Of a stretch of 32,171 nt of DNA, positions 15,971 through 24,577 are shown piece after piece. The notes below the pieces were generated by a model. The model worked only from the letters and a program-made list of their open reading frames with translations. It did not search any database and was not told where the DNA came from. The DNA comes from an uncultured Ruminococcus sp. Lineage in GTDB: Bacteria > Bacillota > Clostridia > Oscillospirales > Ruminococcaceae. The DNA lies in contig CANQJO010000020.1 in assembly GCA_947624255.1 (NCBI GenBank), positions 1-32,171 on the forward strand, written 5' to 3'. Position 1 is the stretch's first letter, and every line of letters begins with the position of its first letter. Position numbers and translations under genes: made by a program.

Positions 15971-17842
15971 ATGTGTGGAATAGTCGGATTTACAAATAAT
16001 ATCAATAACTCGAACAGCGTTATTGAGGCAATGATGAACAGGATAAAGCATCGTGGACCTGATGCAGAGGGTAAATATGTCGATGAAGATATCGCCCTCG
16101 GTCATCGGAGACTCAGCATCATCGACGTAAGCTCTCAGGGCGACCAGCCGATTTTCAACGAAGACGGCTCTATGGTCATAGTTTTCAACGGCGAGATATA
16201 TAACTATCGGCAGATAAAAGAAAAACTCATCGCCGCAGGGCACAGATTCTCCACAAATACAGACACTGAGGTCCTCATACACAGCTATGAGGAGTACGGT
16301 GAAAAAATGCTGAATATGCTCCGTGGAATGTTCTCCTTTGTAATATGGGACAAAAATAAAAAGGAGCTTTTCGGAGCACGTGATTTCTTTGGGATAAAGC
16401 CGATGTACTATGCGATCATGGGCAAAACGTTCATGTTCGGCTCTGAAATAAAATGCTTCCTTGAACACCCTGATTTTGTCAAGGAGCTTAATACATCCGC
16501 ACTTGAAAATTATCTCACCTTCCAGTACTCCCCTACCGGTGAGACGTTTTTCAAAAATGTCCATAAACTCCTTCCGGCACACTACTTCAGGCTCAAAGAC
16601 GGAAAGCTCAGTATAAAGCGTTATTGGGACGTTCACTTTAATGCCGATGAGAAGCCCTCGCTGAATGAATGGGTAACCATGATCTCCGATACATTCCATG
16701 ATTCTGTTAAGGCGCATAAGATAGCCGATGTTGAAGTAGGCTCGTTCCTTTCAAGCGGTGTGGATTCAAGCTATGTCGCCGCTGTTGCAGACGTGGATAA
16801 AACATTCACGGTCGGATTCGGCAAGGACGAAAAATACAACGAGATCGGCTGGGCAAAAAATTTCTCAAAGGCTATCGGCAAGGAAAATACGAGCAAGGTG
16901 ATCTCTCCTGAGGAATACTGGAACAGTCTCGCCATGATACAATATCACATGGATGAACCTCTTGCCGATCCGTCTGCCGTTGCCCTGTATTTTGTCTGCA
17001 ATATCGCCTCTGAAAAGCTGAAAGTCGTTCTTTCCGGCGAAGGAGCTGACGAGATCTTCGGCGGATATAATGTCTACAGCGATCCTGACGGTACAGTTTA
17101 CGATAAACTCCCACGGGCACTTAAACGAGGCATAGGCAGTATCGCTGAAAAACTCCCCGCAAAAAGAGGTGTGAATTTCTTTGTCCGCAAGGGCAAGGAT
17201 GTTGAAGAGCGTTTTATCGGCAACGCATATATGTTCACTCCCGAGCAGAGAAAGGAACTGCTGAAAATAAAAACAGATGCTCCATTGCCGCAGGAGATCA
17301 CAAAACCCTACTTTGATAATGTGAAAAACAAGGACGATGTCACAAAAATGCAGTACCTTGATCTTCACCTCTGGATGGCAGGAGATATCCTCCTGAAAGC
17401 TGATAAAATGAGCATGGCGAATTCTCTTGAGCTGAGAGTGCCGTTTCTTGATAAAGAAGTAATGGCTCTTGCACAGAGAATTCCGAGGAAATACAGAGTC
17501 ACCCACGATAAAGGCACTGCTGAGACAAAATACATCACCAAATATGCGATGCGGCTTGCCGCCAAAAAGGATACTCCAAAGCAGACCGCTCAGACAGCCG
17601 CAAAAAAGAAGCTGGGATTCCCTGTTCCCATAAGGGTATGGCTTAAAGAGGATAAATATTACAATATAGTGCGGAATGCTTTTGAAAGTCCGGTATCTGA
17701 AAAATTTTTTAATACTCCGAAGCTGACGAAGCTCCTTGACGATCACCGCAGCGGAAAAGCTGACAACAGCAGAAAGATCTGGACTGTTTTTATGTTCATC
17801 ATATGGTACAACGTTTACTTTGAGAATAACGGAAAATATTGA
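15971..17842 (+). CDS. asnB: Asparagine synthetase, glutamine-hydrolysing
   Basis: It makes asparagine from aspartate with ATP and glutamine. The 623-residue protein begins MCGIVGF, so after Met removal Cys is the N-terminal nucleophile of the class II glutaminase. The start must therefore be ATG 15971, although the frame opens earlier. HRGPDAEG, RRLSIID, FNGEIYNY and FGARDFFGIKP mark the glutaminase domain (about 1-210). The synthetase domain has the ATP pyrophosphatase loop FLSSGVDSSYVAA at about 257-269 and SGEGADEIFGGY. GAGGAGG lies 7-8 nt upstream. pyrB follows at 97 nt, through a hairpin. Confidence 0.96.
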   Translation: MCGIVGFTNNINNSNSVIEAMMNRIKHRGPDAEGKYVDEDIALGHRRLSIIDVSSQGDQPIFNEDGSMVIVFNGEIYNYRQIKEKLIAAGHRFSTNTDTEVLIHSYEEYGEKMLNMLRGMFSFVIWDKNKKELFGARDFFGIKPMYYAIMGKTFMFGSEIKCFLEHPDFVKELNTSALENYLTFQYSPTGETFFKNVHKLLPAHYFRLKDGKLSIKRYWDVHFNADEKPSLNEWVTMISDTFHDSVKAHKIADVEVGSFLSSGVDSSYVAAVADVDKTFTVGFGKDEKYNEIGWAKNFSKAIGKENTSKVISPEEYWNSLAMIQYHMDEPLADPSAVALYFVCNIASEKLKVVLSGEGADEIFGGYNVYSDPDGTVYDKLPRALKRGIGSIAEKLPAKRGVNFFVRKGKDVEERFIGNAYMFTPEQRKELLKIKTDAPLPQEITKPYFDNVKNKDDVTKMQYLDLHLWMAGDILLKADKMSMANSLELRVPFLDKEVMALAQRIPRKYRVTHDKGTAETKYITKYAMRLAAKKDTPKQTAQTAAKKKLGFPVPIRVWLKEDKYYNIVRNAFESPVSEKFFNTPKLTKLLDDHRSGKADNSRKIWTVFMFIIWYNVYFENNGKY

Positions 17843-17883
17843 CGGCAAGGTTTAGTTAGCGGAGCAATAGTACAAAATTATAC

Positions 17884-17922
17884 GAGCCTGTCTTCACAAA
17901 TAACTTTGTAGATGACAGGTTC
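17884..17922 (+). promoter_or_regulatory. Stem-loop just upstream of the pyrB ribosome binding site
   Basis: GAGCCTGTC (17884-17892) pairs with GACAGGTTC (17914-17922) with one G-U. The loop holds a small inner ACAA/TTGT pairing, and flanking TAC/GTA bases can extend the stem. The pyrB site GGAGG starts 6 nt later. It has no T-tract, so it could modulate translation or mRNA stability between asnB and pyrB. Confidence 0.45.
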
Positions 17923-17939
17923 TGTACGGAGGTCAAAAT

Positions 17940-19022
17940 ATGTTTTCAGAGTTTCAGCATCTCATTGATCTGAGCGACTACCCCGTTGCATGGTGGAAAA
18001 AAGTAGTCGATCTCGGTGAAAGGATCAAAAACGATCCGTCTGCATACGCTCATAAGTGTGAGGGAAAAGTCATGGCAACGCTTTTCTATGAGCCGTCCAC
18101 ACGCACTCAGATGTCATTCCAGACGGCTATGATACGTCTCGGCGGACAGATAATCGGATTTGATAATCCTGCCAACTCCTCTGTATCTAAGGGAGAGACG
18201 ATCAAGGATACAACTAAAATAGTCAGCAGCTATGCAGACGTTCTTGTTATACGTCACCCTGTCGCAGGAGCTGCAAAAGCTGCATCACTCACTGCCGACT
18301 GCCCCGTTATCAATGCAGGAGACGGCGGTCATCTTCACCCCACACAGACGCTTACCGATCTGCTGACATTGAAAATCGAGAAGAAAAAGCTCTCCGGACT
18401 TACCATAGGCTTGTGCGGTGATCTTCTCAACGGCAGAACAGTTCACTCATTGTGCAAAGCTCTGAGCTGTCTGCCCGATAATAAATTTGTGTTTATTTCT
18501 ACCTCTGCACTGGGTATGCCTGCATATATCAAGGATATCATCAAAGCGAACGGCAGCTCATTCACCGAAGTCAATGATCTCGAAAAAGCTATCGGCGATC
18601 TTGATGTGCTTTATATGACACGTATTCAGGAGGAACGCTTTTCAAGCCGTGAGGAGTATCTCAAACAAAAAAATACATACATTCTCGACAGGAGAAAAAT
18701 GCTCAATGCACGTAAGGATATGATCGTGATGCATCCGCTCCCGAGAGTCGATGAGATAAGCGTTGAGGTCGATGAAGATAAAAGAGCTATGTATTTCACT
18801 CAGGCAAAATACGGCGTTTATGTGAGAATGGCTCTTATACTCACGATACTTGAAGAAAAACAGATATCCGAAACGCTTAAGGGAAAGATATATGGCGGTG
18901 TAAGATGCAATAATCCCAAGTGCATAACAAACCATGAGGAATACCTCCCGAAGAGTTTCCGTTCAAGCGGTGACGAAACGCTTCTTGAATGTGAATACTG
19001 CGATGAAAGAATTCTCATATGA
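17940..19022 (+). CDS. pyrB: Aspartate carbamoyltransferase fused to a PyrI-type zinc domain
   Basis: It condenses carbamoyl phosphate and aspartate in pyrimidine synthesis. The catalytic part (about 1-310) has all hallmarks: STRT at 53-56, Lys84 in the SVSKGE loop, HPTQ at 133-136, and HPLPRVDE near 267-274. The last 43 residues resemble the C-terminal zinc domain of the PyrI regulatory subunit. Cysteines 323, 328, 351 and 354 have spacings C-x4-C-x22-C-x2-C, almost those of E. coli PyrI (Cys109, 114, 138, 141). The PyrI allosteric nucleotide-binding domain is absent, so this is not a full PyrB-PyrI fusion. In E. coli, zinc contacts PyrB and holds the holoenzyme together; here the tail may stabilise the trimer. 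No separate pyrI is present. GGAGG lies about 7 nt upstream. Confidence 0.93.
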   Translation: MFSEFQHLIDLSDYPVAWWKKVVDLGERIKNDPSAYAHKCEGKVMATLFYEPSTRTQMSFQTAMIRLGGQIIGFDNPANSSVSKGETIKDTTKIVSSYADVLVIRHPVAGAAKAASLTADCPVINAGDGGHLHPTQTLTDLLTLKIEKKKLSGLTIGLCGDLLNGRTVHSLCKALSCLPDNKFVFISTSALGMPAYIKDIIKANGSSFTEVNDLEKAIGDLDVLYMTRIQEERFSSREEYLKQKNTYILDRRKMLNARKDMIVMHPLPRVDEISVEVDEDKRAMYFTQAKYGVYVRMALILTILEEKQISETLKGKIYGGVRCNNPKCITNHEEYLPKSFRSSGDETLLECEYCDERILI

Positions 19023-19037
19023 TCAAGGTGATTTTTA

Positions 19038-20237
19038 ATGGATAGGATCTCATTTTTCAGGGATCTTGCAATTATAATAGTCTCTGCGAAGGTGTGCGGT
19101 CTCATTGCCCAAAAATTGAAAGCTCCGCAGGTCGTAGGAGAGATAATAGCCGGTCTGGTGATCGGTCCATGCTGCTTAGGCTGGGTGGGGCAGTCTGACT
19201 ACCTTTCACTTCTCTCGGAAATAGGCGTTGTTATGCTCATGTTTTCAGCAGGTCTTGAAACAAGCCTGAAAGATCTGATGAAGACCGGTCCGAAAGCATT
19301 TCTTGTTGCCTGCATGGGCGTGTTAGTCCCTCTTATCGGCGGCTCTCTCCTTTATGGCGCATTTTACGGCTTCGGAGCAATAGGCAGCGACAAGTTTTTC
19401 CGTGCAGTATTTATCGGCACTATCATGACTGCGACCTCAGTGGGCATAACAGTTCAGGCATTAAAAGAGCTGGGACATCTTAAAGAGAACATAGGAACTC
19501 TTATAATGAGCTCGGCTATAATTGATGATGTTATCGGCATCATTGTCCTTACATTTGTTCTCGGATTCAAAGATCCCGATTCAAAGCCGACAGACGTTGT
19601 GATACATACCCTGCTGTTTGTTGTATTCAGTTTCTGCATCGGATTTCTCACTTATTATATCTTCAAGCTCATCGACAAAAAATATTACCACCAAAGGCGT
19701 ATCCCGATACTTGGTCTTGCACTCTGTATGTTCCTTGCCTTTGCTGCGGAGGAATTTTTCGGCATTGCTGACATTACCGGAGCGTATGTGGCAGGACTTA
19801 TCCTTTGCAGTCTCAACGACTCTGAATATATCGCCCGTAAGGTGGATATAAATTCATATATGATATTCGGACCTGTTTTCTTTGCAAGTATCGGTCTTAT
19901 CACGGATTTCAGCGGCTTTAACGCCGGGATCCTGATATTCTCGGCAGCATTTGTTCTGACTGCAATAGTCACGAAAATCATCGGCTGCGGACTTACCGCA
20001 CGTCTTATGAGATACAATACCAGGGACAGCCTGAAAATCGGTGTCGGAATGATGACACGTGGTGAAGTTGCCCTCATTGTTGCAAAAAAAGGTCTTTCCG
20101 CTGATATGCTCGATCCGAAATATTTCGCCTCTGTGATACTGCTTATCATTGTTTCATCAATTGCTGCGCCGATAATTCTGAAACTCCTGTATAAGGGAGA
20201 TACAACTTCCGACAGCAATATAGCTGCGGAGTCATAA
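19038..20237 (+). CDS. CPA2-family cation/proton antiporter
   Basis: The 399-residue protein has about 12-13 membrane segments with no soluble regulatory domain. The CPA2 pattern (KefB, GerN, NapA) is seen in the N-terminal KLKAPQVVGEIIAGLVIGP segment, in TATSVGITVQ at about 134-143, and in SSAIIDDVIGI. The adjacent Asp-Asp pair of that last motif is the ion-binding pair typical of electrogenic antiporters. A last conserved segment is GMMTRGEVALIVAKKGL. It probably exchanges Na+ or K+ for protons; the ion cannot be told. AAGGTGA precedes the ATG. It is 15 nt after pyrB and likely co-transcribed, though the link is not obvious. No KefC-like TrkA-N domain is present. Confidence 0.9.
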   Translation: MDRISFFRDLAIIIVSAKVCGLIAQKLKAPQVVGEIIAGLVIGPCCLGWVGQSDYLSLLSEIGVVMLMFSAGLETSLKDLMKTGPKAFLVACMGVLVPLIGGSLLYGAFYGFGAIGSDKFFRAVFIGTIMTATSVGITVQALKELGHLKENIGTLIMSSAIIDDVIGIIVLTFVLGFKDPDSKPTDVVIHTLLFVVFSFCIGFLTYYIFKLIDKKYYHQRRIPILGLALCMFLAFAAEEFFGIADITGAYVAGLILCSLNDSEYIARKVDINSYMIFGPVFFASIGLITDFSGFNAGILIFSAAFVLTAIVTKIIGCGLTARLMRYNTRDSLKIGVGMMTRGEVALIVAKKGLSADMLDPKYFASVILLIIVSSIAAPIILKLLYKGDTTSDSNIAAES

Positions 20238-20264
20238 ACTCCCAAATGTTTTTCAAAAAAAGCA

Positions 20265-20454
20265 GCACCGTATAACGGCTTTATACTAATTTCATTCTGA
20301 AAGCCGTGCAAGATTTGCGAATAGACTGTGCATTTTACAAGAAAAAGGAGTGAAACCATACTGACGTATGTCGAGTCACTTTGACACAGTAAAAGGTGCA
20401 GGATCTTCGCAAAGATTCTCGGGTTTTTAGGATGAAATCAGTATTATACGGTGC
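20265..20454. repeat. Long imperfect palindromic element, long form (copy A)
   Basis: Outer arms GCACCGTATAA (20265-20275) and TTATACGGTGC (20444-20454) flank a core from 20283 to 20444 whose ends are ATACTAATTTCA and TGAAATCAGTAT. Nested inside are GTGA..TCAC and CATACtgacGTATG (20357-20370). Nearly the whole 190 bp can fold as one stem-loop. About 22 bp are shared exactly with copy B at 24497-24567. It fills the gap between two convergent genes and covers the end of tsaD, including its stop codon. Confidence 0.75.
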
Positions 20455-21466
20455 TTTCTTTATGCTCGATTGAAACAGTCGCCGCAGCATTAAGGCTCTC
20501 ATCAGCAGTTATTCCGGCAAGAAGATCATAGCTTCCCTGACAGGCTATCATCGCTCCGTTATCACCGCAGAGACTTATCTCCGGCATAAAAAACTCGTAC
20601 CCACGCTTGCGGCACGCCTCGGACAGAGCTGCCCGAACTCCCGAATTTGCGGAAACTCCTCCGGCAAGAGCTATCTTCCTGTAGCCGTAAGTTTCAGCAG
20701 CATGAATGGTTTTTTCCGTGAGGACTTCGGCTATTGCGGATTGCAGGCTCGCAGAAAGGTCATTCCTATCAATAGCAATACCTTTCTGCTTTGCATTGTG
20801 AAGCATATTTATCACTGATGTTTTCAGTCCCGAAAAGCTGAAATCAAATTCACTGCCGGCAACTACGGGATGCGGCAGACTGAACGCCTTGGGGGCACCT
20901 TTTGCAGCAGCCTTGTCAATGTGAACTCCTCCCGGATAAGGGAATCCCATAGCACGAGCACATTTATCAAAGCACTCGCCTGCCGCATCATCACGAGTGC
21001 GCCCTATTATGCGAAAATCCGTATATGACAATACCTCGACTATATGACTGTGACCGCCGCTTGCAACAAGGCAGAGAAACGGTGGTTCAAGGTCAGCGTG
21101 AGTCAGATAATTTGACGCTATGTGCCCGGTAAGATGATGAACGGGTATCAGCGGCTTTCCGCAGGACATGGCAAGTCCTTTTGCAAAGCTAACTCCGACA
21201 AGCAGTGCTCCGATAAGTCCCGGACCGTATGTAACGGCTATGCCGTCAAGATCGGAGAGTTTCACTCCCCCACGGTCCAAAGCCTCACGCACAACTCCGA
21301 GTATATTTTCACAGTGACGGCGTGATGCGATCTCAGGGACGACACCGCCGTATTTTTTATGCTCCTCTATCTGCGTTGACACAACAGACGAGCGTATTGT
21401 CCTGTGATCCTGCACAACGCTTGCGGCTGTCTCATCACAGGAGCTTTCAATTCCAAGTATAAGCAT
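20444..21466 (-). CDS. tsaD: tRNA threonylcarbamoyladenosine transferase TsaD
   Basis: TsaD transfers the threonylcarbamoyl group to A37 of ANN-reading tRNAs, together with TsaB and TsaE. The 340-residue length is typical. GIESSCDETAASVV opens the ASKHA fold. H111 and H115 (HHLTGH) bind the metal. SGGHS, GEAFDK-like GECFDKCARAMG, and SANSGVR (in GGVSANSGVRA) are also present. The last codons and stop lie within the outer arm of the palindromic element at 20265-20454. It is 3 nt after rimI. tsaB and tsaE are not in the window. Confidence 0.96.
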   Translation of the reverse strand: MLILGIESSCDETAASVVQDHRTIRSSVVSTQIEEHKKYGGVVPEIASRRHCENILGVVREALDRGGVKLSDLDGIAVTYGPGLIGALLVGVSFAKGLAMSCGKPLIPVHHLTGHIASNYLTHADLEPPFLCLVASGGHSHIVEVLSYTDFRIIGRTRDDAAGECFDKCARAMGFPYPGGVHIDKAAAKGAPKAFSLPHPVVAGSEFDFSFSGLKTSVINMLHNAKQKGIAIDRNDLSASLQSAIAEVLTEKTIHAAETYGYRKIALAGGVSANSGVRAALSEACRKRGYEFFMPEISLCGDNGAMIACQGSYDLLAGITADESLNAAATVSIEHKESTV

Positions 21467-21469
21467 ATT

Positions 21470-21922
21470 CTACCTCAGCTTTTTTTCCATAACTATTGCA
21501 TTTTCACAGGGAGAATCATAAAAATTCCGGCGTACGGCAAGCTTTTCAAATCCGCATTTTCTATAAAGAGCCTGTGCCGGAGTATTTGACTCCCTGACCT
21601 CAAGATAAATATTCTCGGTGTCCTCCGGCAAAAGCGCAGTAAACCGCTCTATCAGCCGCAGAGCTATCCCCTGCCGACGGTACTTTTCATCAACAGCAAC
21701 ACCGGTGATGTCTCCCTCTCCGACCGCATAATACCCCGAAAGAAGCGCAATGACCTTTCCGCTGTCAACAGCATAGAGAACGATACCATTCTCTTTTTCT
21801 GCCTCAGAACGAAACGACTCTGCTGACCAGCCCTCTGCCCCCACTAAAGAGCGGTCAAGCAGCGAAAGTTCCTCAAATACTGCGGCGGTGGTTTTGCTGT
21901 CGGCATTTAATATCGCATACAT
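21470..21922 (-). CDS. rimI: Ribosomal-protein-alanine N-acetyltransferase RimI
   Basis: A GNAT acetyltransferase of 150 residues, the usual RimI length. The acetyl-CoA site is VAVDEKYRRQGIALRLI (about 76-92, Q/R-x-x-G-x-A). The C-terminal part has LEVRESNTPAQALYRKCGF, which is the RimI family's typical run, and ends RNFYDSPCENAIVMEK. It probably acetylates the N-terminus of ribosomal protein S18. It sits between polA and tsaD with gaps of 2 and 3 nt, and the rimI-tsaD pair is common in Firmicutes. Confidence 0.93.
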   Translation of the reverse strand: MYAILNADSKTTAAVFEELSLLDRSLVGAEGWSAESFRSEAEKENGIVLYAVDSGKVIALLSGYYAVGEGDITGVAVDEKYRRQGIALRLIERFTALLPEDTENIYLEVRESNTPAQALYRKCGFEKLAVRRNFYDSPCENAIVMEKKLR

Positions 21923-21924
21923 AT

Positions 21925-24447
21925 TTATCCTTTCGCCGTATACCAGCTCTCACCTGTGTGAACGTCCACAGCAAGCGGTATTTTCATCTCGTACACGCCC
22001 TGCATCTCTTCTTTCAGTATCTCAGATGCACGTTCTGCATCATCGGCTGAGGATTCAAGTATCAGCTCATCATGCACTTGCAGAATGAGCTTTGCCTGTA
22101 GGTTTTCCGATCTGAGCCGCCTATAGACGTTTATCATTGCGATTTTTATAAGATCCGCCGCTGTTCCCTGGACCGGAGTATTCATAGCGATCCTTTTGCC
22201 TGCTGCCTGCAATATTTTATTTGAGGAGGCAAGCTCCGGTATACGCCGCCGTCTGCCGAACATCGTGGACACATAACCTGTCCTGACAGCATTTTCCACT
22301 GTGTATTCCATGAATTCATTGACCTTTGGATATTTCGCAAGATAATCGGCAATATACTTCTTTGCCTGTGCTACGGAAGTTCCGATATCCTTTGAAAGTG
22401 AAAATGCTCCGATGCCGTAGATTATTCCGAAATTCACAGCCTTTGCCGCACTTCTCATTTCGGGAGTCACCATGAAAATCGGCATATCAAAGACCTGTGC
22501 TGCCGTTGAGGTGTGAATATCCTCTCCGGAGGAAAAAGCCTCCCTCATATTTTCATCGCCGCAAAGATGAGCCATTACACGCAGCTCTATCTGACTGTAG
22601 TCTGCATCGACCAAGGTCTTCCCCTCAGCCGCTATGAAGAATTTTCTCATGCGTGAGCCGAGCTCTGTACGCACAGGGATATTCTGCAAATTCGGCTCGG
22701 TCGAGGAAATGCGTCCGGTACGTGTTTCGGTCTGCTTGAAGCAGGTGTGGATTCTGCCGTCTTCGGCGATCTTATCAATAAGACCTGCCACATATGTGGA
22801 GCTGAGTTTTGTATACTGCCTGTATTTCAGCACATTGTCTACTATGGGTGAATAATGCCGCAGTTCCTCAAGAACCTCCGCATTTGTTGAATAACCGTTC
22901 TTCGTTTTTTTCTTTGCCGGAAGTCCCAGCTCATCGAACAGAACCGTTCCAAGCTGTTTCGGAGACGAAATGTTGAATTCATGTCCGGCTTCATCGTATA
23001 TCATCTGACGCATCTCCTCTGTCATCTCTGAGAGATATTCGCCAAATTCTTCAACTCCCCTCCTGTCAACACGCACTCCCTCATGCTCCATTGAAGCAAG
23101 CACTTCGATAAGCGGCATCTCGATTTTTTCAAGAAGCTCCGTCATTCCCTCCGCTTCTATCTTTTCACGGAGTTTCTTTTCAAGTCCTTTCATTGACAAT
23201 AGTGCTGCATACTCACCATTTTGGGAAAAATACGGTGCCCCGTATTCAGCACACAGTTTCTCAACAGTGTAGTCTGAGGCGGAATTGTTCAGCAGATACC
23301 CGCATATCGACAGATCACTCCGAAGATTTTTAAGCTCGCCGCCATGAGCCATCGCCCAGCGATAATGGGGTTTGCTGTCATCGGTGATCTTTTCGCAGTC
23401 TGAGGCAAGAAATTTCAGAATAACGCTCTCATCACTGCTCGTAAACACATCACTGCCGCTGTTCACTGTGAGCTTTTTACCGTCAAAGAGATAGCTGCAC
23501 TCACTAAAATCATTCTGAGTAAGCTCGCTGACATTGATCTCCATTCCTGTGATCGGTGAAACACTTTCGCTTACGGGAGGGACAGATGTCATGCTGATAT
23601 CAAGTTTCTCCATAAGGCGGAACATTTCAAGCTCTGTAAGCAGGCGGCTCAGCCCGGCATCATCTCTTGCCGCAGGAATATACTCCGTCGGATCGCTCAC
23701 TATGGGAGCGTCTTTTACTATTGTTGCAAGCCACTTGCTCTCTCTTGCGGAAGCCTCGCCATTTCTCAGCTTAGTTTTCAGATTTTCTTTCAGCTCAGAG
23801 GACTCAAGCTTATCATAAAGAGCCTCTATCGTGCCGAATTCTTTTACAAGAAGGGAGGCTGTTTTTTCTCCCACACCGGCAACTCCCGGAATGTTGTCCG
23901 AGCTGTCGCCCATGAGTGCTTTCAGATCAATGAGCTTTTCGGGTGCAAAGCCATACTCATCAAAAAAATGAGCCGGAGTAAATTCAATATCCTCACGGTT
24001 CGTTGCAAGGAGGACTGTGACTTTATCATTCACAAGCTGAAGGCTGTCCCTGTCTCCCGTGAGAATGAAACACTCGTCTCCCCTTTCGGCGCACGCCTTT
24101 GAAAGAGTTCCTAAAATATCGTCAGCCTCATATCCCTCACATTCAACGACTTTTATACCCATAAGGGTAAGAATTTCTTTGATAATGGGAAGCTGCTGTG
24201 CAAGCTCCGGCGGCATTCCTTTGCGGTTAGCCTTATAATACGATGCCGCCTTGTGACGGAATGTAGGCGAGCGCAGGTCAAATGCTGCCGCCACAGCATC
24301 GGGAGAAATTTTTCCGTAAATTTTCATATATATATTCATGAATCCCGAAACGGCATTTGTAAATACTCCGTTTTTGTTTGAGAGCAGCTTTATGCCGTAG
24401 AATGCACGATTCAGAATGCTGTTTCCGTCAATTGCAAGCAGTTTCAT
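21925..24447 (-). CDS. polA: DNA polymerase I
   Basis: The 840-residue enzyme has an N-terminal 5'-3' exonuclease (about 1-290) with YEADDILG, TGDRDSLQL, and GDSSDNIPGVAGVGEKTA. The middle part (about 290-450) is short and has no clear DxE/YxxxD exonuclease motifs, so the proofreading domain appears inactive as in Bacillus PolI. The polymerase domain has motif A DADYSQIELRVMAH, the finger helix RSAAKAVNFGIIYGIG, and motif C LQVHDELILES. AGGAGG lies about 6 nt before the ATG. A terminator-like hairpin at 24468-24493 sits just ahead. rimI follows at 2 nt, so polA-rimI-tsaD form a unit. Confidence 0.97.
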   Translation of the reverse strand: MKLLAIDGNSILNRAFYGIKLLSNKNGVFTNAVSGFMNIYMKIYGKISPDAVAAAFDLRSPTFRHKAASYYKANRKGMPPELAQQLPIIKEILTLMGIKVVECEGYEADDILGTLSKACAERGDECFILTGDRDSLQLVNDKVTVLLATNREDIEFTPAHFFDEYGFAPEKLIDLKALMGDSSDNIPGVAGVGEKTASLLVKEFGTIEALYDKLESSELKENLKTKLRNGEASARESKWLATIVKDAPIVSDPTEYIPAARDDAGLSRLLTELEMFRLMEKLDISMTSVPPVSESVSPITGMEINVSELTQNDFSECSYLFDGKKLTVNSGSDVFTSSDESVILKFLASDCEKITDDSKPHYRWAMAHGGELKNLRSDLSICGYLLNNSASDYTVEKLCAEYGAPYFSQNGEYAALLSMKGLEKKLREKIEAEGMTELLEKIEMPLIEVLASMEHEGVRVDRRGVEEFGEYLSEMTEEMRQMIYDEAGHEFNISSPKQLGTVLFDELGLPAKKKTKNGYSTNAEVLEELRHYSPIVDNVLKYRQYTKLSSTYVAGLIDKIAEDGRIHTCFKQTETRTGRISSTEPNLQNIPVRTELGSRMRKFFIAAEGKTLVDADYSQIELRVMAHLCGDENMREAFSSGEDIHTSTAAQVFDMPIFMVTPEMRSAAKAVNFGIIYGIGAFSLSKDIGTSVAQAKKYIADYLAKYPKVNEFMEYTVENAVRTGYVSTMFGRRRRIPELASSNKILQAAGKRIAMNTPVQGTAADLIKIAMINVYRRLRSENLQAKLILQVHDELILESSADDAERASEILKEEMQGVYEMKIPLAVDVHTGESWYTAKG

Positions 24448-24459
24448 AATATCCTCCTC

Positions 24460-24493
24460 TTAAAGAAAACCGCCGCATATGACCGCAGCAGTT
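24460..24493 (-). terminator. Terminator-like hairpin directly ahead of polA
   Basis: On the minus strand AACTGCTG pairs with CGGCGGTT (plus 24486-24493 and 24468-24475; two G-U), followed by TTTCTTT. It leaves only the ribosome binding site between the hairpin and the polA ATG, with no room for a promoter. This suggests attenuation or partial readthrough. Confidence 0.4.
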
Positions 24494-24496
24494 TTT

Positions 24497-24567
24497 ATAC
24501 TAATTTCACTCTGAAAACCGGAAATCTTTGCGAAGATCCTGCACGGCTTTTAGAGTGAAATCAGTAT
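24497..24567. repeat. Palindromic element, short form (copy B)
   Basis: A 71-bp element with inverted ends ATACTAATTTCACTCTGAAA and, on the other strand, ATACTGATTTCACTCTAAAA (two differences in 20). The centre holds ATCTTtgcgAAGAT. It matches copy A at 20265-20454 in ends and centre, but lacks copy A's central insert of about 90 bp. It lies between nudix and polA genes. Confidence 0.75.
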
Positions 24568-24577
24568 CAGACTTTTC

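Noticed and set aside
16865..17848. Long open frame antisense to asnB (327 codons), and another at 15932-16717
   Set aside because: Both run across the conserved asnB catalytic sequence, lack a ribosome binding site and show no recognisable family; they are codon-bias shadows.
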